NCBI RefSeq assembly: GCF_028751545.1 | Contig: NZ_CP071867.1 | Span: 1,399,306-1,463,305 of the forward strand | Reading direction: 5' to 3' | DNA: 64,000 bases | Source of the DNA: Gilliamella sp. B3022 | GTDB lineage: Bacteria > Pseudomonadota > Gammaproteobacteria > Enterobacterales > Orbaceae | In this document: positions 36,021 through 45,674 of the stretch, piece after piece | Layout: the number at the start of each line of letters is the position of its first letter | How positions within the stretch are numbered: position 1 is the first letter of the stretch | The notes under the pieces: model-generated | The model's database searches: none | Seen by the model: only the letters and a program-made list of their open reading frames with translations | Told to the model about the DNA's origin: nothing | Program-made: the position numbers and the translations under genes

Positions 36021-37382
36021 TTGGCAAGTAAGATTGAATCCCCTGATATTGAAAAGAATAAATTTAATTTCCCCTATTTTTCACTATTAGGTGTGTTTTT
36101 TGTGGTTATCTTATTTACCGTATTATGGCGGCCACTTAATTTGGATCGCACGGTATATGTTCCTTTGACTCCTCAAGTTGAAACGACAGTAAAAGATAGT
36201 ATTAATTCTCCAGTTGTTGTTGGCGATGGTCGAATTGAAGTTGTTGGCAGTAAGTCAAAAATAGAACAAATTACTGAATCTTCAGATGTGCCTGAGGATG
36301 AAATAGTTAAAGATGAGTTAGATGACATTATTGAAGATAAGGGTAATACTGTGCAATATACTATTGCGCGGGGTGATACTTTACATGATATTTTACTGAG
36401 GTATAACGTTAATAAAAGGGATGTTTACCAATTAACAACTAATTTTAAACAGCTAGCCAATTTAAGAATTGGACAGCAAGTTAGTTGGACTACAGATGAC
36501 TCCCATAATTTGCAAAGTTTTAGTTGGATAATATCCAGTAACAATATCAGAATTTACGAAAAATCAGGCAATAAATTTATTGAAAGCTCTGAAACTGTAG
36601 AAGTAGTACCACAGGATGTAATTATAAAAGGGGATATAAAAACCAGTTTCGTTGCTGATGCTCGTAAAAGTGGGTTAACGAGTAGTGAAATTGGTGTCAT
36701 TACTCGTGCTTTACAATGGCGTTTAGATTTTCGTCGTTTAAAAGTTGGCGATAAATTCTCGATAATTTTATCACGTGAAGTCCATGGTAAACGTTTGTCA
36801 AATAGCCAATTAATCGGTGTTCGCATTAAAAATGGTAGTAAAGATTATTATGCTATTTTAGCTGATGATGGTAAATATTATGATATTAATGGTGGTAGCT
36901 TATCTCAAAGCTTTTTCCGATATCCTTTAGAAAAGCAGGCTCGCGTATCATCAGGATTTAATCCCCGTCGCTTAAATCCAGTTACTGGTATCGTTACACC
37001 TCATAATGGTGTTGACTTTGCCGTCTCTCGAGGGACACCTGTTTTATCGGTAGGTAATGGTGAAGTGGTTATTGCCAAGTACAGTGGTTCGGCAGGAAAC
37101 TATATTGCTATTCGTCATGGACGGCAGTATATGACAACTTATATGCATTTGGATAAAATCTTGGTAAAACCTGGTCAGCAGGTTAAGCAGGGTGATAAGA
37201 TTGGTCTTTCTGGCAACACTGGACGATCGACAGGTCCTCATTTACACTTTGAGTTACATATTAATAATAAACCAGTTAATCCATTAACAGCAAGCTTACC
37301 TATCTCAGAAGGATTAACCGGTAAGTCCAAAAAAGCATTTTTGTCAAAAGTTAAAGAGATTAGTTCCCAATTAAATTTTTAA
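36021..37382 (+). CDS. mepM: Murein DD-endopeptidase MepM
   Basis: 453 residues. One N-terminal membrane anchor (about 18-36), an OapA/LysM-like region (QYTIARGDTLHDILLRYNV, about 112-130) and a C-terminal M23 lysostaphin-type zinc peptidase domain (HNGVDFAVSRGTPV and HLHFELHIN contain the zinc and catalytic residues). It cuts cross-links in peptidoglycan to let new strands in. Start is TTG 36021, with AAGG 6 bp upstream; no ATG fits. Located 28 bp after znuA, a neighbourhood shared with E. coli, so it is probably read from the Zur-controlled promoter. Confidence 0.93.
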   Translation: MASKIESPDIEKNKFNFPYFSLLGVFFVVILFTVLWRPLNLDRTVYVPLTPQVETTVKDSINSPVVVGDGRIEVVGSKSKIEQITESSDVPEDEIVKDELDDIIEDKGNTVQYTIARGDTLHDILLRYNVNKRDVYQLTTNFKQLANLRIGQQVSWTTDDSHNLQSFSWIISSNNIRIYEKSGNKFIESSETVEVVPQDVIIKGDIKTSFVADARKSGLTSSEIGVITRALQWRLDFRRLKVGDKFSIILSREVHGKRLSNSQLIGVRIKNGSKDYYAILADDGKYYDINGGSLSQSFFRYPLEKQARVSSGFNPRRLNPVTGIVTPHNGVDFAVSRGTPVLSVGNGEVVIAKYSGSAGNYIAIRHGRQYMTTYMHLDKILVKPGQQVKQGDKIGLSGNTGRSTGPHLHFELHINNKPVNPLTASLPISEGLTGKSKKAFLSKVKEISSQLNF

Positions 37383-37420
37383 AATTTATAGATTAATTTT
37401 ATATTAAAACGTACCCATTT

Positions 37421-37452
37421 CCTGAAACTTCTTAACAAAAAAGAAGGTCAGG
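37421..37452 (+). other. Stem-loop between mepM and mrcB
   Basis: CCTGA...TCAGG plus CTTCTT...AAGAAG form an imperfect 11-bp stem with a small internal loop. There is a short T-stretch four bases later, so it may be a weak mepM terminator. Confidence 0.45.
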
Positions 37453-37517
37453 GTATCTTTAAAAAATTATGCTATTATAAGAGTAATTTTTATTGAATAA
37501 TAAATGTTAGGTGCAGC

Positions 37518-39842
37518 TTGAATAAATCAACAAAAACAACCAAAAAACGATCTTCTAAAAAGGTTAAGAAAAAGACTGTATGGCGACGACTTTGGTCGCT
37601 TTTGTTTAAACTATTTCTTGTTTTTGCCGCTGTAGCTATAATTTATGGTATCTATCTTGACCAGCAAATCAAAGAACGTATTGATGGTAATGTTTGGGAG
37701 CTACCTGCTGCAGTTTATGGTCAAATTATCGATCTTGAGCCAGATAGTGAATACAGTTTAAGTGATGTAGTAACTATGTTAGTAGGGGCTCAATATCGCC
37801 AGCAAGACACTAAAGCTACTCGTCCTGGGGAGTTCATTGTTAGTAACGATACAGTAGAAATTTATCGTCGACCTTTTACTTTTCCTGATGGTGAAGAACA
37901 AGCATTTCGTGTCAAAATATCATTTTATGAAAATCGTATTGATCGTATTACTAATTTAGATACTGGCCGTGATTTTGGGTTACTTCGAATTGATCCTAAA
38001 TTAATTACTATGCTGCATTCTCCTAATGGTGAGCAGCGATTGTTTGTACCATTAAAAGAATTCCCCGATTCACTCATACAAACATTAATAGCCACTGAAG
38101 ATAAGCGTTTTTACAATCATTATGGAGTGAGTTTATATTCTATTGGACGGGCAATTTTTGTTAATTTAACGACAGGTCGTACAGAAGGTGGCAGCACCTT
38201 AACACAACAGACAGTAAAAAATCTCTTTTTGACTAATGAACGTAGCTTAAGTAGGAAGATCCGTGAAGCTTATATGGCTTTGATTTTAGATGCTAGATAT
38301 AGCAAGGAAAGAATATTAGAATTATATCTCAATGAAGTCTATTTTGGACAAGCTGGTAGTGAAGAGATTCATGGTTTTCCATTAGCTAGTTTGTATTATT
38401 TTGGACGCCCAGTAAATGAACTTACTTTGGATCAGCAAGCAGTTTTAGTTGGTATGGTAAAAGGCGCATCACTTTATAATCCTTGGACACAACCAAAGCA
38501 AGTTCTTGAACGTCGCAATATTGTTTTAAAACTTATTCAACAACAAGGTATCATTGATGATGAGTTGTATAGCTTATTAAGTCAACGCCCACTTTCTGTA
38601 TTACCTAAAGGAGGGGTTATTTCCCCTCAACCTGCATTTATGCAAGTTGTACGTAGTGAACTGAGAAAGCAGTTAGGGGATAAAGCTGATCATCTTTCAG
38701 GAATGAAGATCTTTACTACTTTTGATCCTGTTGCTCAGGCTGCTGCTGAACAAGCAGTAACTAACCAAATAGAGGCATTACGTAAATCCACTAACAAAGA
38801 TTTGCAAACCGCAATGGTTATTGTTAGTCGAGAAACAGGTGAAATTCGGGTAATAATCGGTAGTGCTGAACCACGTTATCCTGGTTATAATCGAGCATGG
38901 TTAACAAGACGATCTATAGGTTCCTTAGCTAAACCTTCAACTTATTTGACTGCTTTAGGTCAACCAGACAATTATCAACTTAATAGTTGGCTTAATGATA
39001 ATCCGTTATCAATTAAAGTCGATAATGGAAGTTATTGGCAACCGAAAAATTTTGATCGAAAATTTCGTGATCGTGTTATGTTAGTGGATGCTTTAGCGCT
39101 TTCACTTAACGTTCCAACTGTTAATTTAGGTATGGAATTAGGGCTTGATGCAAGTAAAAATACTTTAGAAGCATTAGGTGTACCAGCAGATCGCATACCT
39201 AATTTACCATCAAGATTACTTGGAGCTTTAGAATTAACGCCATTAGAAACTGCACAAATGTTTCAAACTATTACTAATAATGGTCAACGTTCGCCATTGA
39301 CTATTCTTCGATATGTTTTAACAGATAAAGGAAAATTGGTTTATCAAAGTTATCCTCAACAATTACAAGCCGTATCAGCTCAGTCCGCTTATTTAACAAC
39401 TTATGCAATGCAGCAAGTTGTAGAATCAGGTACATCGCGCTCATTAAAAGTCAAATATGGACCATTTAAGCTTGCAGCTAAGACTGGAACAAGTAACGAT
39501 TCAAGAGATAGTTGGTTTACTGGAGTTGATGGTAAAAATGTTGCCGTTATCTGGATTGGTCTTGATGATCATTCTCCTATGAAATTAACGGGAGCAACGG
39601 GTGCACTTAAAATTTATAGTGAATATTTACAAAATAATCCACCTAAGACATTAGTACTTCCTATACCACAAAATATTTTTATGGTCCCAATTGATAGTAA
39701 TGGTCAGTGGCAATGTGTTGGAAGTGGGGTTCGTACTTTACCAGTATGGACTGCTAATCCACAAAGTTTGTGTTACGGTAGTAATCAGTCGGTGTCTGAT
39801 AAATCAGCACCATCTTGGATTTCTGAAATGTTAAATAATTAA
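37518..39842 (+). CDS. mrcB: Penicillin-binding protein 1B
   Basis: 774 residues, bifunctional peptidoglycan synthase. Lys/Arg-rich cytoplasmic tail then one membrane helix (about 28-50), UB2H domain, GT51 glycosyltransferase (IATEDKRFYNHYGV with the catalytic Glu, and GGSTLTQQTVKNLFL) and transpeptidase (GSLAKP as SxxK, LSLNVP as SxN, KTGTSN as KTG). Start is TTG 37518; the first ATG downstream lies far inside the protein. mutM follows after 10 bp. Confidence 0.95.
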   Translation: MNKSTKTTKKRSSKKVKKKTVWRRLWSLLFKLFLVFAAVAIIYGIYLDQQIKERIDGNVWELPAAVYGQIIDLEPDSEYSLSDVVTMLVGAQYRQQDTKATRPGEFIVSNDTVEIYRRPFTFPDGEEQAFRVKISFYENRIDRITNLDTGRDFGLLRIDPKLITMLHSPNGEQRLFVPLKEFPDSLIQTLIATEDKRFYNHYGVSLYSIGRAIFVNLTTGRTEGGSTLTQQTVKNLFLTNERSLSRKIREAYMALILDARYSKERILELYLNEVYFGQAGSEEIHGFPLASLYYFGRPVNELTLDQQAVLVGMVKGASLYNPWTQPKQVLERRNIVLKLIQQQGIIDDELYSLLSQRPLSVLPKGGVISPQPAFMQVVRSELRKQLGDKADHLSGMKIFTTFDPVAQAAAEQAVTNQIEALRKSTNKDLQTAMVIVSRETGEIRVIIGSAEPRYPGYNRAWLTRRSIGSLAKPSTYLTALGQPDNYQLNSWLNDNPLSIKVDNGSYWQPKNFDRKFRDRVMLVDALALSLNVPTVNLGMELGLDASKNTLEALGVPADRIPNLPSRLLGALELTPLETAQMFQTITNNGQRSPLTILRYVLTDKGKLVYQSYPQQLQAVSAQSAYLTTYAMQQVVESGTSRSLKVKYGPFKLAAKTGTSNDSRDSWFTGVDGKNVAVIWIGLDDHSPMKLTGATGALKIYSEYLQNNPPKTLVLPIPQNIFMVPIDSNGQWQCVGSGVRTLPVWTANPQSLCYGSNQSVSDKSAPSWISEMLNN

Positions 39843-39852
39843 GTAAGATTAT

Positions 39853-40662
39853 ATGCCTGAATTACCAGAAGTTGAAACAAGTCGTCGTGGTATTTTACCT
39901 CATTTAAAAGGTCAGACGATTAAACAAATAATTGTTCGACAACCTAAGTTGCGTTGGCCTGTTGATAATGCGATTACACATGCACAAGGACAAGTTATAT
40001 TAGATATACAAAGACGCGCTAAATATTTATTGTTACAGTTGTCTTGTAACTGGATTGTTGTTCATTTAGGCATGTCAGGTAGTTTACGTATTTTAAAAAA
40101 TTATCAAAACGCTGAAAAGCATGACCATATTGATCTGGTTTTAGAAAATGGTGTGATATTACGTTACACGGACCCAAGGCGTTTTGGATCTTGGCTCTGG
40201 GCTAATTCACTCGATGAAGTATTTCAATTGCAACATTTGGGACCAGAGCCTTTAAGTGATAAATTTTCAGCAAATTATTTGTTTGAAAAAGCAAAAAATC
40301 GACATACTCCCATTAAAAGTTGGATTATGGATAATCACATTGTGGTTGGTGTTGGTAATATTTATGCTTCAGAATCATTATTTATGGCAAAAATTAATCC
40401 TATTCGAAAAGTCCATACTATAACATTTGAGGAATTTGAGAGATTAGTTAAAGCCATTAAGCAAGTGCTAACTAAATCAATTGCACAAGGCGGTACTACG
40501 CTTAAAGATTTTCTGCAATCGGATGGAAAACCGGGCTATTTTACACAAAAACTTCAAGTTTATGGTAGAGATGGTGAAAAATGCCATATTTGTAATGCGG
40601 AAATAAAATCACAAAAAATTGGACAACGTAATACTTTCTTTTGTGAACAATGCCAAAAATAA
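39853..40662 (+). CDS. mutM: Formamidopyrimidine-DNA glycosylase
   Basis: 269 residues. The PELPEVE start (after Met removal, Pro1 is the nucleophile), the H2TH stretch near [19 protein letters not shown] and the C-terminal zinc finger (CHICN...CEQC) are all intact. It removes 8-oxoguanine and formamidopyrimidines from DNA. It is 10 bp after mrcB and probably cotranscribed, an unusual partner. Confidence 0.96.
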   Translation: MPELPEVETSRRGILPHLKGQTIKQIIVRQPKLRWPVDNAITHAQGQVILDIQRRAKYLLLQLSCNWIVVHLGMSGSLRILKNYQNAEKHDHIDLVLENGVILRYTDPRRFGSWLWANSLDEVFQLQHLGPEPLSDKFSANYLFEKAKNRHTPIKSWIMDNHIVVGVGNIYASESLFMAKINPIRKVHTITFEEFERLVKAIKQVLTKSIAQGGTTLKDFLQSDGKPGYFTQKLQVYGRDGEKCHICNAEIKSQKIGQRNTFFCEQCQK

Positions 40663-41059
40663 TGAACAATTTATTTTTATGTTATTAACTATTTAAAATA
40701 ATAGATGTAAGTTAAACTTTGTAAAAAAACATCTATATTCATTTTTAAAACTTCATTAATTCTGATAAGTATACATACCAATTTTTCAATTAATTAGTGT
40801 TTACTAACTGAGAAGCTAATTATTGAAATGTAGCAAAGAAGTAAATATTTGAAACGTTTTTGCTTTGAAGTGGCTAGACTTGTTACGTGATATCGGATAT
40901 CTTTTGATAGCATTAAAGTATTTATCTTTTATAAAGTTTAATATGTAGCGCTAATTAATTAGTGGTAGACTATTAAAGTTCAAAGATATTTCAATCGCGT
41001 TATTTCTAATTTGCATTTATTTTAATGCAATTTATTTCGCTTTTATTAAGGAATTTAAG
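40663..41059. other. 397-bp intergenic region before tolB
   Basis: No gene was seen. It contains an 8-bp inverted repeat, ATAGATGT (40701-40708) and ACATCTAT (40729-40736), shortly after mutM, which may act as a weak terminator. The tolB promoter is expected here but I could not settle on one. Confidence 0.5.
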
Positions 41060-42358
41060 ATGATCAAATTTGCTTGTCGCTTTTTGATAACTTTATTTGT
41101 GTTATTTTACACAATGATTTCTAATGCAGATGTTCGCATTATTATCACTGATGGCGTCAGTTCTGCCAAACCAATAGCTGTTGTACCTTTTAAGTGGACA
41201 GGATCTGGTGTGCCCCCACAAAATATTGAAGATATTATTGCTTCCGATTTACGCAACAGTGGTAAATTTAACCCTATTGATGTTAATAATATGCCACAAA
41301 AGCCAACAGCTCCTTCAGAAGTTACTCCTGCTGTTTGGGATCAAATTGGTGTTTCTGCTGTAGTTGTAGGCACGATTCAACCTGATGCTTCGGGAAAATA
41401 CTTAATTAATTATCAATTAATTGATACAGTAACGCGACCTGGTGCAGTTTTAGTACAAAATCAGTATTCTATTGATAAACGTTGGATTCGTTATGCAGCT
41501 CATACAGCTAGTGATGAAATTTTTGAATCACTAACAGGTATAAAAGGTGCTTTTAGAACACGTATTGCTTATGTAGTTAAAACGAATAGAGGGCTTTTTT
41601 CACACGAATTAAGAGTGTCTGATTATGATGGATATGACCAAATGACTGTCCACCGTTCTAAAGAACCATTAATGTCACCTACATGGTCACCAGATGGCAA
41701 AAAACTTGCTTATGTAACTTTTGAAGGCGGTCGTTCATCATTAGTTGTAAAATCATTAGAAACTGGTGCTGTTCAAACAATTGCTGCTTTTCCAAAACAT
41801 AATGGTGCCCCTGCTTTTTCTCCAGATGGAAGTAAATTAGCTTTTGCATTATCCAAAGATGGAAGTCTAAATTTGTATACTATGGATTTGAGTTCAAAAA
41901 AATTAACTCAAATTACGTCAGGGCGTAGTAATGATACTGAACCATCATGGATGCCAGATAGCCAAACAATTGTTTATACGTCGGATCAAGCTGGTCGTCC
42001 TCAACTATACACCATTAATATCAATGGCGGAACTCCACAACGTTTAACATGGGATAATACACAAAATCAGAATGCTCGTGTTGCTCCTGATGGTTCTTTT
42101 ATTGCAATGATTTCGACAAATAACGGTGAACAGCATATTACACGATATGACATAGAAACAAATACTTATCAACGATTGACGGATTCATTTTTGGATGAAA
42201 CACCCAGTATTGCACCTAATGGAACTATGATTATTTATAGCTCAACTCAAGGATTAGGTACAATTTTGAATCTTGTTTCAACCGATGGTAATTTCAAGGC
42301 TAAGTTACCTGCAACTGATGGACAAGTAAAATTCCCTGCCTGGTCGCCCTATTTATAA
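41060..42358 (+). CDS. tolB: Tol-Pal system beta-propeller protein TolB
   Basis: 432 residues with a signal peptide (about 1-23, cut after SNA). N-terminal alpha/beta domain followed by a beta-propeller with repeated PD40-type units ([44 protein letters not shown]). TolB links TolA and Pal in the periplasm for outer-membrane constriction at division. Ribosome binding site AAGGAA. pal and cpoB follow; tolQRA are not in this window. Confidence 0.96.
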   Translation: MIKFACRFLITLFVLFYTMISNADVRIIITDGVSSAKPIAVVPFKWTGSGVPPQNIEDIIASDLRNSGKFNPIDVNNMPQKPTAPSEVTPAVWDQIGVSAVVVGTIQPDASGKYLINYQLIDTVTRPGAVLVQNQYSIDKRWIRYAAHTASDEIFESLTGIKGAFRTRIAYVVKTNRGLFSHELRVSDYDGYDQMTVHRSKEPLMSPTWSPDGKKLAYVTFEGGRSSLVVKSLETGAVQTIAAFPKHNGAPAFSPDGSKLAFALSKDGSLNLYTMDLSSKKLTQITSGRSNDTEPSWMPDSQTIVYTSDQAGRPQLYTININGGTPQRLTWDNTQNQNARVAPDGSFIAMISTNNGEQHITRYDIETNTYQRLTDSFLDETPSIAPNGTMIIYSSTQGLGTILNLVSTDGNFKAKLPATDGQVKFPAWSPYL

Positions 42359-42411
42359 ATAAGGGATTGAAATTTATGCTATATTCTGAATATTAAAATT
42401 GTACAAAATGT

Positions 42412-42438
42412 AATGGCGTTATAATATATAGCGCTATT
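42412..42438 (+). terminator. Weak hairpin between tolB and pal
   Basis: AATGGCG and CGCTATT pair over 7 bp with one mismatch, followed by ATTTCT. It could attenuate transcription from tolB into pal; support is modest. Confidence 0.35.
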
Positions 42439-42527
42439 ATTTCTAATTGATAAATTGTGTTATTTTTATAATTAGTAAAAGATAAAATTTATAAGTAATA
42501 TTTTTAAAACACAAAGGAGTTAATACA

Positions 42528-43013
42528 ATGCAATTTTCTAACTTTCTTAAAGTAGCTGCAGTCGCTTTTCCATTAATGGCAGTTACTGCATGTTCATCAA
42601 ACAATACCTCTACCAACGAAAGCGGAACTACAAGTATTTCTGCATCACAAAAAGTTTTAGAACAAGTTCGTAAATTACAACAAATGAATATTGTATATTT
42701 TGATTTTGATAAATACAACGTTAAACAAGAATATGCAACATTATTAGATACTCATGCAGTTTTCATGCGTGCAAATTCAGGTGTTAAAGTCGTAATCGAA
42801 GGTCATGCTGATGAACGCGGTACTCCAGAATATAATATTGCATTAGGTGAACGTCGCGCGAATGCAGTTAAATCATATCTACAAGGTAATGGTGTTTCCG
42901 GCGGACAAATGGACATCGTATCTTACGGTAAAGAAAAACCAGCTGTATTAGGGCATGACGAACAAGCTTATTCTAAAAATCGTCGTGCAGTCATAACATA
43001 TTCTGGTTTCTAA
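42528..43013 (+). CDS. pal: Peptidoglycan-associated lipoprotein Pal
   Basis: 161 residues with lipobox MAVTAC (lipidated Cys22), a short Ser/Thr/Asn-rich linker and an OmpA-like domain (about 50-160) containing [24 protein letters not shown], which binds diaminopimelate in peptidoglycan. It anchors the outer membrane to the wall. AAGGAG ribosome binding site. Confidence 0.97.
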   Translation: MQFSNFLKVAAVAFPLMAVTACSSNNTSTNESGTTSISASQKVLEQVRKLQQMNIVYFDFDKYNVKQEYATLLDTHAVFMRANSGVKVVIEGHADERGTPEYNIALGERRANAVKSYLQGNGVSGGQMDIVSYGKEKPAVLGHDEQAYSKNRRAVITYSGF

Positions 43014-43024
43014 TTAGTTTATTT

Positions 43025-43053
43025 AACGGCTGTTTTATACAGCCGTTTTTTTT
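43025..43053 (+). terminator. Intrinsic terminator after pal
   Basis: AACGGCTG...CAGCCGTT (8-bp stem, 7-nt loop) followed by at least seven Ts. It should limit read-through into cpoB 25 bp further on. Confidence 0.9.
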
Positions 43054-43077
43054 CAAGTTTACACCGAGTATAATAAT

Positions 43078-43809
43078 ATGCATAAAAAAGCACTGATATT
43101 GTTCTTATATCTTCTATTTAACAGTTATGGTTGTGTTGCAGGGAGTTCAGAGTTAGAAAGAACAATTCAAGCACAAGGACAATTACTAGTTGAAAGTCAA
43201 CAGAAAATTAGTGAATTACAAGCAGATGTTGATACACTTCGTGGTCAATTAGAAGAAACTCAATACCAACTTAATCAGACTATAGAACGTCAAAAAATGA
43301 TTCTTCAGCAACTGGCTGGTGGTTCAGGATTATCTTCTAATCCTAATTCATTAGGCGATGATATAACTTTACCTACTTCACCTAATAATGATCACCCCCC
43401 ATCTGATTTATCAAATTGGACAAATTCTGGTAATGATAAAACTGATTATAACTTTATCGTACAATTTGTTAATGATGATAAACAAAATGCTGATTCTATA
43501 GTTGCCTTTCAAAAGTTTATAAAAAATTATCCTAAATCAACTTATTTGGCCAATGCTAATTATTGGTTAGGTCAACTTTATTATAAAGAAGGAAAGAAAG
43601 ATGAAGCTTCATTTTATTATGCTACTGTTGTAAAAAATTATCCATCTTCTTCCAAAGCTGCAGATAGCCTTTATAAAGTAGGAATTATACTATTGGATAA
43701 AGATGATAAAAAAAATGCTAAAACTGTTTTTCAACAAGTTATAAGTAAATATTCTAAAGATAAAAAAATTGTTGACCTTGCGAAGCAAAAATTAGCATCA
43801 CTCAAATAA
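43078..43809 (+). CDS. cpoB: Cell division coordinator CpoB
   Basis: 243 residues: signal peptide (about 1-21), N-terminal coiled coil (about 25-80, heptad-like LERTIQAQGQLLVESQQKISELQADVD region), an Asn/Ser/Pro-rich linker, and C-terminal TPR repeats (about 120-243; YPKSTYLANANYWLGQLYYKEG). It ties PBP1B activity to Tol during division, and mrcB lies in the same window. Order tolB-pal-cpoB as in E. coli. Confidence 0.93.
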   Translation: MHKKALILFLYLLFNSYGCVAGSSELERTIQAQGQLLVESQQKISELQADVDTLRGQLEETQYQLNQTIERQKMILQQLAGGSGLSSNPNSLGDDITLPTSPNNDHPPSDLSNWTNSGNDKTDYNFIVQFVNDDKQNADSIVAFQKFIKNYPKSTYLANANYWLGQLYYKEGKKDEASFYYATVVKNYPSSSKAADSLYKVGIILLDKDDKKNAKTVFQQVISKYSKDKKIVDLAKQKLASLK

Positions 43810-43940
43810 AATGTATAAATAAACAGCTATTGAGAAAAAATACGAATAAAAGGGTTGCGCTGCTTAGTAATTATAAGTATTATAGCAACCCGAAATCGCT
43901 TGTAACGTTAGTTGTTAAGCACAGAGATTTTATTCAATAT

Positions 43941-44016
43941 GGGTTGTTAGCTCAGTCGGTAGAGCAGCGGACTTTTAATCCGTTTGTCGAGCGTTCGAAT
44001 CGCTCACGACCCACCA
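43941..44016 (+). tRNA. tRNA-Lys (anticodon TTT)
   Basis: 76 nt with CCA encoded. Acceptor GGGTTGT/ACGACCC, anticodon loop CTTTTAA and T-loop TTCGAAT are clear. It lies behind cpoB, where E. coli also has a tRNA cluster beginning with tRNA-Lys. Confidence 0.98.
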
Positions 44017-44034
44017 CTTCCTCTATGTTTTCTT

Positions 44035-44080
44035 AAAACACTAAAACACTAAAACACTAAAACACTAAAACACTAAAACA
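44035..44080. repeat. Tandem octamer repeat AAAACACT
   Basis: Five exact copies plus six bases of a sixth, 18 bp after the tRNA-Lys gene. No spacers, so not CRISPR. Slipped-strand expansion is the likely origin. Confidence 0.9.
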
Positions 44081-44392
44081 GTTCTGACTTGATATACTTA
44101 AATTGATAAAAAAATTAACTTTAGTCAACTTTTTTAACGAATATTGGACAATATCTATTGTTGATTTTAAATAGGTTAAGTACAAAAATCGTTTAATTAT
44201 CAAACTTAGATCCTACCATCTTTATTCATCTTTTCTTAATTCTAAAAAATTATTTTCAATAAAAATATTTATTATTACAAAGGTATTTCCTAATAAATTC
44301 ATATTACCTATTTTTAATAATATTAAAGTATTTCAATAGGATATAATTGAAAATCTATTTTACAGAGCTGAAAAATAAATTAAGTTTTATGT

Positions 44393-44411
44393 GCAAATAA
44401 TAATCATTATT
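44393..44411 (+). promoter_or_regulatory. Fur box upstream of the TonB receptor remnant
   Basis: 15 of 19 positions match the classical Fur consensus, with the unbroken core TAATCATTAT (44401-44410). It lies about 50 bp before the ATG of a broken siderophore-receptor gene, where iron control is expected. Confidence 0.65.
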
Positions 44412-44458
44412 GTTGTTTTAGTATTTCTCACATAATACAACAAATAATAGGAAAAATA

Positions 44459-45554
44459 ATGAAATTAGTTAATCAAGTACTCTTACCTTGCTTATTAAGC
44501 TCTAGTGCTTTTATTGTTGACGCTCAAGAAAAAGTTAAAGATGATATTGAAACTATGAAAGTTGTCGCTAAGATTAAGGATAATAATGATCAGAGAATAA
44601 AAAAACCATCAATTGCAACTAAAACATTCTTTGATATAAAGGATATTCCTCAAACTATAAACTCATTTTCTCTTCAACAAGAGGAAATATATGGGCAAAA
44701 TGATCTGAGTATCATAGTAAATAAATTACCTGAAGTAGATGCAACCTATGATATGCGAGATGAAGGTGTCAAAATAGGAGGTTTTTCCGTAAGGCTAATA
44801 AATTGAATTATCGAAATCGGTCATAGGATGGCCACTCTTTAAGTCCTCGAATCGGATGAATTTGGCAGCCAATAGAATCACAAAGTTTTTATGTATCTTA
44901 TAGTAAAAGTTTTTCCCCATACGGAGGTCGAGGTTTAATCACTATTGCGACAGATTCCAAGGCTGTTTATGATGAAAAGCTGCAATATTCTCGTCAATAT
45001 GAAGTTGGACTCAAAAGTGATTGGATTAATGATAGGCTCTCTTCTCAAATCGCATTTTATAACCTTGAGCTTTATAATATTCGTTATCAACCTGATGCAG
45101 TCAACGCTCCTTATAATTGGCAAATTAGAGGTAATGATAGAAGCTAAGGTATAGAATTAAGTGCAATCGGAAAATTGATTAATAATTGGTACATTAATAG
45201 TGGTATTGGCTATCAGCAAGCAAAAGTTCATAAAGATAAAAAACACCAGTTAACAAAGGCAAATATTTATCTAATACAGCTAAGCATAGTGGTTATTTGG
45301 GTATACGTTTCATACCTCATGAAAATTGGGTTACTGAGCTAGAAATGAACTATAAGGGTTCAATGTTTAATGATGATAACAATCAGATTAAACGGCCTGG
45401 TTATGCATCATGGAACGTTGCAATGGGTTATCAAACTCAATCTATTAATTTGACTTTAGCGATAACTAATTTATTAAATAAAGAGTATTGGCGTTCAAGT
45501 AGTATGCCCAGTACACCGCGAGCCTTCATACTCACTGCAAGTTATAAATTATGA
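44459..45554 (+). pseudogene. Broken TonB-dependent siderophore receptor gene
   Basis: Starts intact: signal peptide and plug-domain start, with PSIATKTFFDIKDIPQTINS and LPEVDATYDMRDEGVKIGGF (44459-44806), then a stop. The large middle of a ~700-residue receptor is missing. C-terminal barrel pieces follow: SFYVSYSKSFSPYGGRG and YEVGLKSDWINDRLSSQIAFYNLELYNIRYQ (about 44880-45144), an in-frame TAA (45145-45147), a frameshift near 45255, and the C-terminal end YASWNVAMGYQ to FILTASYKL (45260-45554). About 365 codons are left, so the gene is non-functional. Confidence 0.88.
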
Positions 45555-45638
45555 TACTTAATCAATGTTTTTAAGGTTGGAAAGTCGTAACTTCAACTAT
45601 TTGTGTATTAAAAAAATTTAATGGCATATTAAGACAGT

Positions 45639-45667
45639 AAAGAGGGAATAGCATTCCCTCTTTTTTC
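45639..45667. terminator. Bidirectional terminator at the pepT 3' end
   Basis: AAAGAGGGAA and TTCCCTCTTT form a 10-bp perfect stem with a 5-nt loop. Plus strand: followed by a T-run. Minus strand: preceded by a matching A-run, giving Ts after the stem. It serves pepT (8 bp after its stop) and the receptor remnant. Confidence 0.85.
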
Positions 45668-45674
45668 ATTATTT

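Noticed and set aside
43830-44036. 68-codon frame running through tRNA-Lys
   Set aside because: It consists of spacer and tRNA sequence with no family resemblance.
43941-45554. Genomic island inserted at tRNA-Lys
   Set aside because: No integrase, no repeat of the tRNA 3' end was noticed, and the content is a decayed receptor rather than mobile genes.
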